From the NCBI RefSeq assembly GCF_000482805.1, contig NZ_KI519501.1:158261-222260 (forward strand): a DNA stretch of 64,000 nucleotides, written 5' to 3'. The notes under the pieces were generated by a model that saw nothing but the letters and a program-made list of their open reading frames with translations, was not told where the DNA came from and did no database searches. Source of the DNA: Deinococcus murrayi DSM 11303. GTDB taxonomy: Bacteria; Deinococcota; Deinococci; Deinococcales; Deinococcaceae. This document shows, piece by piece, positions 53,040 to 64,000 of the stretch; the stretch's first letter is position 1, and each line of letters starts with the position of its first letter. The translations under genes and the position numbers were made by a program.

Positions 53040-53052
53040 GGCCTACCCTCCC

Positions 53053-53844
<792 letters not shown>

Positions 53845-53863
53845 GGGGGAGAGTGTAGAGGCT

Positions 53864-53942
53864 CATGGCCTGTGGCGTGTGGCTTGTAGAGCGCTGGCTC
53901 CGGCCCTGGCCCTCCACAAGCCACAAGCTACAAGCTACAAGC
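53864..53942. repeat. Intergenic palindromic element, GTGGC-word family (proC-prmA)
   Basis: GGCCTGTGGCGTGTGGCTTG on the left and CCACAAGCCACAAGCTACAA on the right, with CTGGCTCCGGCCCTGG between. It separates divergent genes and lies within or next to both promoters. Confidence 0.65.
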
Positions 53943-53967
53943 CCCCCCGCCCGCTACACTCTGCCCC

Positions 53968-54804
53968 ATGCTCGTGTACCACCTCCCCGGCACCTTCCAG
54001 ACCCGCGAACCCGACCTCGACCTTCTGTGGGAGGCGGGCGCGACCGGGCTGGAGGAGCGGGCCGGAGCCATCCGCGTCTATTTCAGCGAGCGGGTGCTGC
54101 TCCCCCCCGCCGTCGCGGACGGCGAGTGGCACGAGGAACCCGACCAGGACTGGCAAGCCGAGTTTCGCCGCACCCTGCGCCCGGTGCGGGCGGGCCGGGT
54201 CACCATCGTGGCCCCCTGGCAGCGGGAGGAGGTGGAGGCGGGCCAACTCCCCCTCGTCATCGAACCCGGCATGGCCTTTGGCACCGGGCACCACGTGACC
54301 ACCCGGCTGGCGGTGGAGGCCCTGGACGACCTGGGGCTGGAGACGCGGGGGCCAGGCGCGGCGGGGGCACGGGTCCTCGACGTGGGCACCGGGAGCGGCG
54401 TCCTCGCGCTCGCGGCGGCGCGGCTGGGGGCACGCTTTGCCTACGGGGTGGACATTGACCCCCTGACCGTGCCCATCGCGCGGGAGAACGCCGAGGTCAA
54501 CGGCCTCCTCCCCTCGCAGGTGCGCTTTGAGGAGGGCACGCTGGGCCTCAGCCCCCTGACCTTTCCGGAAGAGGGCGTAGACGCCTACGACGTGGTGGTC
54601 GCCAACCTCTACGCTGAGCTGCATGACCTGCTCGCCGCCGAGTACGCGGAGCACCTCGCGCCGGGGGGCGTGGCCGTGCTCACGGGCATCCTGGCGGACA
54701 AGCTGGGGCTGGTGCGGGCGGCGCTGGCACGGGAGGGCTTCGCGGAGCTGCGCGAAACCGTGGAGGGGGACTGGGCGCTCCTGACCGCCCGGCGGCGGGG
54801 CTGA
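53968..54804 (+). CDS. prmA: Ribosomal protein L11 methyltransferase
   Basis: A 278-residue SAM-dependent methyltransferase. A small N-terminal ferredoxin-like L11-binding domain (1-70) is followed by [38 protein letters not shown], the SAM site [20 protein letters not shown] and [13 protein letters not shown] (catalytic NxxY-like). It methylates L11 at Lys and at the N-terminus. TACACT lies 6 nt before the ATG (leaderless). The gene is followed by rsmE 2 nt after the stop. Confidence 0.93.
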   Translation: MLVYHLPGTFQTREPDLDLLWEAGATGLEERAGAIRVYFSERVLLPPAVADGEWHEEPDQDWQAEFRRTLRPVRAGRVTIVAPWQREEVEAGQLPLVIEPGMAFGTGHHVTTRLAVEALDDLGLETRGPGAAGARVLDVGTGSGVLALAAARLGARFAYGVDIDPLTVPIARENAEVNGLLPSQVRFEEGTLGLSPLTFPEEGVDAYDVVVANLYAELHDLLAAEYAEHLAPGGVAVLTGILADKLGLVRAALAREGFAELRETVEGDWALLTARRRG

Positions 54805-54806
54805 AG

Positions 54807-55499
54807 GTGGCTCGGCACCGCGTCCGCGTTCCGGCGCTCGCCCCCCAGATGACCCTGGGGCCGCGGGAAGCCCGGCACCTGCACGTGCTGCGGCTGCGGC
54901 CCGGCGACCGGGTGCGCGTCTTCGACGGTCAGGGGGCCGAGGCGGAGGCCACCGTGGAGGCGCTGGAAGAGGGCCGCGCGGTCCTCGCCCTGGGGGAGCG
55001 GGTGGAGGGCGCTGCCGAAACCCCGCAACCCGTCACGCTGGCCGTGGCGCTGCTCAAGGGAGACAAGCTCGCGGACGTGGTGCGGGCCGCGACCGAACTG
55101 GGGGTGGCCCGCGTCCAGCTCCTGGTCACCCGCCACGCCGACGCCCGCGAGATGGGCGGGCAAAAGCTCGCGCGGTTGCGCCGGGTCGCCGAGGAAGCCA
55201 GCAAGCAATCGCGCCGGGCGGTGACGCCCGAAGTGCTCGCCCCCACCGAGCTGGCGGGCCTGAGCTGGGAGGGCCAACTCTTCGTCGCCCAACCCGGCAG
55301 CCAGGAGCGCCTGACCGACCACCTCCGTTGGGAGGCTCCGGTCACCGTGCTGACCGGGCCGGAGGGCGGCCTGTCGGAAGCGGAGGTCGCGGCCCTGACG
55401 GCTCGGGGGGCGGTCGCGGTGACCCTCGGCCCGCGCATCCTGCGGGCGGAGACGGCCCCGGTCGCGCTGCTGGGGGCCATCGTGGCGACCGGGGTGTAG
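54807..55499 (+). CDS. rsmE: 16S rRNA (uracil1498-N3)-methyltransferase
   Basis: A 230-residue SPOUT methyltransferase. [38 protein letters not shown] and the trefoil-knot motifs [16 protein letters not shown] and [19 protein letters not shown] are characteristic of RsmE. The GTG start lies 2 nt after the prmA stop and uses a GGAAGG-poor context, so translation is probably coupled to prmA. The prmA-rsmE order is common. Confidence 0.93.
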   Translation: MARHRVRVPALAPQMTLGPREARHLHVLRLRPGDRVRVFDGQGAEAEATVEALEEGRAVLALGERVEGAAETPQPVTLAVALLKGDKLADVVRAATELGVARVQLLVTRHADAREMGGQKLARLRRVAEEASKQSRRAVTPEVLAPTELAGLSWEGQLFVAQPGSQERLTDHLRWEAPVTVLTGPEGGLSEAEVAALTARGAVAVTLGPRILRAETAPVALLGAIVATGV

Positions 55500-55539
55500 G
55501 GCGGGGCCTGCCCTCACGGCCCCTCCCTACAATGTCCCC

Positions 55540-55914
55540 ATGTCCCCCCGCCTCCTGCTGACCGTGCTGCTGCTCGCCCCCGCCCTGGCGAGCTGCCGCT
55601 ACAACTTTGTGCCGCTGATTCCGCCCGTGGCCGAGGTCACGCTACCTGCCCGCATCACCGGGGCCAGCCTGCGCCGCGCCGGGCAGGAGCTGGAGCTGCG
55701 GGCGCGGCTGGAGGGCCGCTTCGAGCCGGGCTATCTGGAGGTCGTGTGGTTTGACGGCGGGCGCGAGCTGGGCCGCGACAGCGTGTACCTCGACGCCGCG
55801 CAGCGGGAGGCCCGCTTTACCCTGAGTGCTCCCACACCGGGGGCCTACCGCGCCGCGCTGAGTTTCGGCGGCACCGTGCTGCGGCAGGTCGAGCTGTACG
55901 AGGTGCGGCCATGA
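55540..55914 (+). CDS. Small lipoprotein of unknown function
   Basis: A 124-residue protein with a lipoprotein signal peptide ending in ALASC (lipobox, Cys about 19). The rest ([25 protein letters not shown] ... [15 protein letters not shown]) looks like a single immunoglobulin-like beta sandwich. I do not recognise a family. TACAAT lies about 6 nt before the ATG (leaderless). Its TGA overlaps the ATG of the next gene (ATGA at 55911-55914), so the two are coupled. Confidence 0.65.
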   Translation: MSPRLLLTVLLLAPALASCRYNFVPLIPPVAEVTLPARITGASLRRAGQELELRARLEGRFEPGYLEVVWFDGGRELGRDSVYLDAAQREARFTLSAPTPGAYRAALSFGGTVLRQVELYEVRP

Positions 55915-56330
55915 GCGCCCCCCGCGAGTGGGCGGGGGTGGTGGAGTGGACGCGGGGCACCGTCGACCGCTGGGTCTGGCGCGGCGGCGAGGTCGTGCCC
56001 TACCGCCGGGAACCCTGGGCTGCCCCGGTGAACTACGGCTGCTTGCCCGGCCTCCCCAACCCCGCCGACGGCAGCGACGTGGACGCCGTGTGGCTGGGCG
56101 AGGCCCTGCCCGTGGGCACCCGCCTCACCCTCCCCGCCGCCGGGCTGCTGCACCTCGCGGACGGCGACCACAAGGTCATCTTCGGGAGCTTGGAGGAACA
56201 CCACGGCGGCGACCTCCTCGCGCTGCTGGCGTGGTTCGGCCCGGAGCGGGGGGCGCGGCTGCTGGGGCCGGGGGAGGCCGGGGCGTGGCTGGCCGGGCTG
56301 GAGGGGCAGCAAACAGCCCCAGGCGCATGA
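55911..56330 (+). CDS. Inorganic pyrophosphatase-like protein
   Basis: A 139-residue protein. [29 protein letters not shown] and [16 protein letters not shown] resemble the substrate and metal-binding segments of family I soluble pyrophosphatases (YGYIPGT..DGDPLDV and DxxGDDKI), but it is about 35 residues shorter and several acidic ligands are replaced. So it may be a degenerate relative or act on another phosphoanhydride. The protein is coupled to the lipoprotein gene by a 4-nt overlap. The family call is moderate. Confidence 0.65.
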   Translation: MSAPREWAGVVEWTRGTVDRWVWRGGEVVPYRREPWAAPVNYGCLPGLPNPADGSDVDAVWLGEALPVGTRLTLPAAGLLHLADGDHKVIFGSLEEHHGGDLLALLAWFGPERGARLLGPGEAGAWLAGLEGQQTAPGA

Positions 56331-56339
56331 CCTGGGGCT
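56315..56339. terminator. Bidirectional terminator spanning the stop of the pyrophosphatase-like gene
   Basis: AGCCCCAGG at 56315-56323 pairs with CCTGGGGCT at 56331-56339; the TGA stop (56328-56330) lies in the loop. It separates the convergent sodA. Confidence 0.65.
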
Positions 56340-56354
56340 GCCGGAGGAAGGGGC

Positions 56355-56984
56355 TTACTGTCCCTTCGCCTCAGCGTAGCGGCGGGCAACCTCGTCCCAG
56401 TTGACGACGTTCCAGAAGGCCGCGAGGTAGTCGGGGCGGCGGTTTTGGTAGTTGAGATAATAGGCGTGCTCCCAGACATCGACGCCCAGGATGGGAGTGC
56501 CGCTCACGCCCGCGACACCCTCGCCCATCAGCGGGTTGTCCTGGTTGGCCGTCGAGACGACCGCCAGCTTGCCATCCTGCACGACGAGCCACGCCCAGCC
56601 AGAGCCAAAGCGGGCCTTGGCCGAGTCCTCGAACTTCTGCTTGAAGGCTTCAAAGGACCCAAAGGCTTCGTCGATGGCCCGCGCCAGCTCGCCCGTGGGC
56701 TGGCCCTGGCCCTGCGGGGTCATGACCTGCCAAAAGAGGCTGTGGTTGGCGTGGCCGCCCGCATTGTTGCGCAGCACGGTCTTCTTGTCCTGGGGCACCT
56801 GGTCGAGCTTCTGGATGAGTTCCTCGACGGGCATGTCGGCAAACTCCGTACCTTCCAGCGCCTTGTTCGCGTTGTCAATGTAGGCCTGGTGGTGCTTGGT
56901 GCGGTGAATGTTCATCGTCCGCGCGTCGATGTGCGGCTCCAGGGCATCTTCAGGGTAGGGCAGGTCAGGAAGTTGGTAGGGCAT
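56355..56984 (-). CDS. sodA: Manganese superoxide dismutase
   Basis: A 209-residue enzyme converting superoxide to hydrogen peroxide and oxygen. Metal ligands are in [17 protein letters not shown] (His), [11 protein letters not shown] (His), and [14 protein letters not shown] (Asp and His). [10 protein letters not shown] carries the Gln that marks Mn-type enzymes. The C-terminal [21 protein letters not shown] is the same as I recall for D. radiodurans SodA. AAAGGAG lies upstream of the ATG at 56984; an in-frame ATG at 57050 would add 22 residues and is rejected. A TAAGAT box lies at about 57050. Confidence 0.96.
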   Translation of the reverse strand: MPYQLPDLPYPEDALEPHIDARTMNIHRTKHHQAYIDNANKALEGTEFADMPVEELIQKLDQVPQDKKTVLRNNAGGHANHSLFWQVMTPQGQGQPTGELARAIDEAFGSFEAFKQKFEDSAKARFGSGWAWLVVQDGKLAVVSTANQDNPLMGEGVAGVSGTPILGVDVWEHAYYLNYQNRRPDYLAAFWNVVNWDEVARRYAEAKGQ

Positions 56985-57099
56985 GCTGAACTCCTTTCGG
57001 GCCGCGCCCCCCGGCCACGGCGACCGGAAAGCGCGGCAAGCGGTCCTCATCTTAGCCGCGCTCCCGCCCTCGCTGGGCTTAAGGGAAAGTTCAGACGAG

Positions 57100-57137
57100 C
57101 TGTGGCCCCCTGTTCACGGGAAGACAGGGGGCCACAG
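57100..57137 (-). terminator. Perfect 14-bp hairpin after the TPR gene
   Basis: CTGTGGCCCCCTGT at 57100-57113 pairs with ACAGGGGGCCACAG at 57124-57137. It lies 13 nt beyond the stop of the minus-strand TPR gene and upstream of the sodA promoter. Confidence 0.75.
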
Positions 57138-57149
57138 CCGGGGCGGCAG

Positions 57150-58334
<1,185 letters not shown>

Positions 58335-58557
58335 TCAGAAACCTCCAGGGGTGAGGCTAACACCGGCGTCATGGGGGTGCAAGCTGCCGTCAGCAGTCAA
58401 GGCGGGCGGGCGGCGCTCAGCATAGGGTGGCTCGCCCGACACGGGGTGAAGCGCGTGTGAGAGGGCAAAAGGGGGGACAGTGAGAAAGAGCAGCATTGTG
58501 CTTCCGGCAGCCTAGGAGGGCGGGGTGACGGGTACCTGACGGCCCTACACTGCCCGC

Positions 58558-59223
58558 ATGTCTGTGTCGTCCCCTCTCCACCACCCCCACCCGCGCCGCC
58601 TGGGGCTGACGGGCAGCATCGGTGCGGGCAAAAGCACGGTGGCCCGGCTGCTGCAAGAACGCGGCCTGACGGTGCTCGACGCCGACGAGGTGGCCCGCGA
58701 GGTGACCCGCGACCCGGCGGTCCTCGCCGAGCTGGAGGCCGCGTTTCCCGGCGTGGTGCGGGGGGGCGACCTCGACCGGGGAGCGCTCGCGGCGCGAGTC
58801 TTCGGCGACCCCGCGCAGCTCGCGGCGCTCAATGGCCTCCTTCATCCCCGCGTGCGGGCGCGGATGCTCGCGCTGGAACAGGAAGCCGCCGCCCGTGGGG
58901 AAGCGTGGGTCGTGCAGGACGTCCCCCTGCTGTTCGAGGGGGGCCTGGAGGGGCAGATGGACGCCGTCCTCGTGGTGGACGCCCCGCTGGAGGTGCGCGT
59001 CGCCCGCGTCATGGCCCGCTCTGGCCTGAGCCGCGAGGAAGTCCTGGCCCGCGACGCCCGCCAGATGCCCGCCGAGGAAAAGCGCCGGCGGGCCACCTTC
59101 GTGCTGGACAACAGTGGGGAGCTGGAGGCGCTGGCGGGACAGGTGGCGGCAGCGCTGGACGCGCTGGGCCTCCAGCCTCCAGCGGCCAGCGGCCAGCAAG
59201 AAAAAAGCCCCAGCATTCGCTGA
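58558..59223 (+). CDS. coaE: Dephospho-CoA kinase
   Basis: A 221-residue P-loop kinase, the last step of CoA synthesis. [18 protein letters not shown] (Walker A), [31 protein letters not shown] and [15 protein letters not shown] are the family motifs. TACACT lies 7 nt before the ATG (leaderless). The C-terminal tail [15 protein letters not shown] is encoded by the intergenic palindrome at 59170, and the stop lies inside its terminator hairpin. Confidence 0.93.
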   Translation: MSVSSPLHHPHPRRLGLTGSIGAGKSTVARLLQERGLTVLDADEVAREVTRDPAVLAELEAAFPGVVRGGDLDRGALAARVFGDPAQLAALNGLLHPRVRARMLALEQEAAARGEAWVVQDVPLLFEGGLEGQMDAVLVVDAPLEVRVARVMARSGLSREEVLARDARQMPAEEKRRRATFVLDNSGELEALAGQVAAALDALGLQPPAASGQQEKSPSIR

Positions 59224-59265
59224 GGCTTCTTCCTCTCTGTCTCTCTGTTCTGTCTCTCTGTCAGC

Positions 59266-60927
<1,662 letters not shown>

Positions 60928-60937
60928 GCCTGACCAC

Positions 60938-61005
<68 letters not shown>

Positions 61006-61033
61006 GCACGGGAGGGGGGACCGCAGGGCAGCT

Positions 61034-61384
61034 TCAGGCCAGAAGCAGCAGCGCCCCCAGCTTCCCGCCCACCTCCTCTAACACGGCTTCCGGCGCTAAT
61101 GCGGCGAACTCGGCCTGCCTCGCCCGCCAGTCCAGGCTGCGGGCATGGTCGCTGAGGATGACCCCACGCACCGCTCCATCTTCCGGCAAAGACACCTCAA
61201 ACGGATAACCCTTGACTCGGCTCGTGACAGGCGCGGCGATCATCAGCCCGGTCAGGCCGTTGTAGCTCGCAGGCGTCAGGACCAGGGCCGGGCGACGCCC
61301 CCCCTGCTCGTGTCCGGCGTGGGGGGTGAAGTTCAGCCAGACGAGATGCCCACGCTCAGGAACGTACGGGGCCTCGTTCACCAC
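61034..61384 (-). CDS. mazF: MazF-type endoribonuclease toxin
   Basis: A 116-residue protein of the MazF/PemK family, which cuts mRNA at short motifs. RGHLVWLNFTPHAGHEQGGRRPALVLTP is the family N-terminus (with the active Arg), IAAPVTSRVKGYPFEVSLP and VRGVILSDHARSLDWRAR complete the SH3-like barrel. The GTG at 61384 is the first of two adjacent start codons; the second, GTG at 61381, overlaps the mazE stop by 4 nt (GTGA). It is coupled to mazE, as in other type II toxin-antitoxin pairs. Confidence 0.92.
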   Translation of the reverse strand: MVNEAPYVPERGHLVWLNFTPHAGHEQGGRRPALVLTPASYNGLTGLMIAAPVTSRVKGYPFEVSLPEDGAVRGVILSDHARSLDWRARQAEFAALAPEAVLEEVGGKLGALLLLA

Positions 61385-61620
61385 TCTTCCTGGCCCTGCG
61401 GTTTGCCCCAGTCGGTCTCCCCGTGAAGCTGCCCCGGCCCGATGCCTGCCAGCAACTCGTCAAGCTGATAACGGGCGGGGCGCAAAGGGGTGATGACGAT
61501 TTGGCCTCCCTCTACCCTCAGCTCCACGGCCATACTCTGCCCCAGTCCGGCTTCCTGGGCCAGCCGTTTGGGAATCCGCAGCGCCAGGCTGTTTCCCCAC
61601 TTCTGAATCTGTCCCCTCAT
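61378..61620 (-). CDS. mazE: MazE-type antitoxin (AbrB-like)
   Basis: An 80-residue protein. The N-terminal GQIQKWGNSLALRIPKRLAQEAGL is the swapped-hairpin DNA-binding motif of MazE/AbrB. VELRVEGGQIVITPL follows, and the C-terminal LDELLAGIGPGQLHGETDWG should wrap around MazF. AAGGAGG lies 6 nt before the ATG at 61620, with TATACT about 25 nt upstream, so this gene, unlike many neighbours, has a leader. Complex-mediated autorepression is expected. Confidence 0.92.
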   Translation of the reverse strand: MRGQIQKWGNSLALRIPKRLAQEAGLGQSMAVELRVEGGQIVITPLRPARYQLDELLAGIGPGQLHGETDWGKPQGQEEW

Positions 61621-61658
61621 GACGCCTCCTTGTAGATACAAAGAGTATACGCCCTTCC

Positions 61659-63770
<2,112 letters not shown>

Positions 63771-63820
63771 GCCCGCCAGAATAGCGCCCCCATCCGGACA
63801 CCTCCCCTAACACCCCGTCA

Positions 63821-63955
63821 GCGCGAACCCCCCGTGACCATAAAAACCTGGGGGGGTTCGCGCAAAGCTGGAAGTGCCTCCCCATCGCTGTTTTTCGGAA
63901 CACCCCCACCGAGCACGGGTCCAAAACTGGACAGCGCGGGGGAGGTTCGCGCAAA
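63821..63955. repeat. Three copies of a GGTTCGCGC-type repeat at the right edge
   Basis: GCGCGAACCCCCC at 63821-63833 is inverted relative to GGGGGGTTCGCGC at 63851-63863, making a 13-bp hairpin. A further direct copy, GGGGGAGGTTCGCGCAAA, lies at 63938-63955, 88 bp after GGGGGGGTTCGCGCAAA (63850-63866). The nature is unknown; the pattern may continue beyond the window. Confidence 0.55.
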
Positions 63956-64000
63956 CTGGTTCCGGGAAGCCGTCCTGGACGCATCCGGGAGGTGACCCGT

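Noticed and set aside
63821..63955. CRISPR array
   Set aside because: Only two direct copies with 88-bp spacing and imperfect identity, one of them part of a hairpin, and no cas gene in view.

Overview
The window is a stretch of chromosome from a Deinococcus. It is GC-rich and densely coded. SodA is close to the manganese superoxide dismutase of D. radiodurans. The helicase is the RecD2 type, and many genes carry a TAnnnT box about 6-9 nt before the start codon, the leaderless promoter layout reported for D. deserti. The gene order differs from what I recall of D. radiodurans R1, so I place it only at genus level. I see no tRNA, rRNA, insertion sequence, prophage or CRISPR array; it reads as core chromosome.

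Layout. 1-8.5 kb: truncated HtrA protease, FAD dehydrogenase, S1 protein, MinC, an alpha-glucosidase, a small membrane protein, PanC-PilT and GreA. 8.6-16.4 kb: MalQ behind a palindromic operator, a cobalamin adenosyltransferase, SecA, a PerM-type exporter and a MalK/UgpC-type ATPase. 16.5-22.4 kb: an amino-acid ABC transporter whose ATPase gene is separated from its binding protein and permease by a TRAP-TAXI transporter on the other strand. 22.5-30.8 kb: MFS, ClC channel, secreted alpha-amylase, PEP carboxylase and YmdB. 30.8-37.2 kb: HD-GYP, an LptA-like protein, an amidase, then uppP - DUF3445 - secreted RNase - barstar - tsaD on the minus strand.

37.4-46.9 kb is the classic translation/envelope run rpsB-tsf-pyrH-frr-cdsA-dxr-rseP, followed by a ferredoxin reductase-like flavoprotein and a fusion of a PlsY-like membrane domain to an acyl-ACP reductase-like domain. 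46.9-56.3 kb: ispH, a PLD-family protein, MOSC, MsrA, TSUP, MFS, ProC, PrmA-RsmE, a lipoprotein and a pyrophosphatase-like protein. 56.3-64 kb: SodA, a TPR protein, CoaE, PyrG with a probable leader attenuator, MazEF and RecD2.

The intergenic DNA is unusual. At least a dozen imperfect palindromes are built from short degenerate words, in three word families (GTGGC, CAGC/GTCAGC and AGTGGG). Several sit at operon ends, and one supplies both C-termini of the convergent genes coaE and pyrG. The most interesting hypotheses are the PlsY-AAR fusion as a possible aldehyde source for the alkylamine lipid of Deinococcus, leaderless mini-ORFs whose stops overlap the start of the next gene (ispH and the ABC permease), a complete secreted RNase/barstar pair, and attenuation at pyrG.
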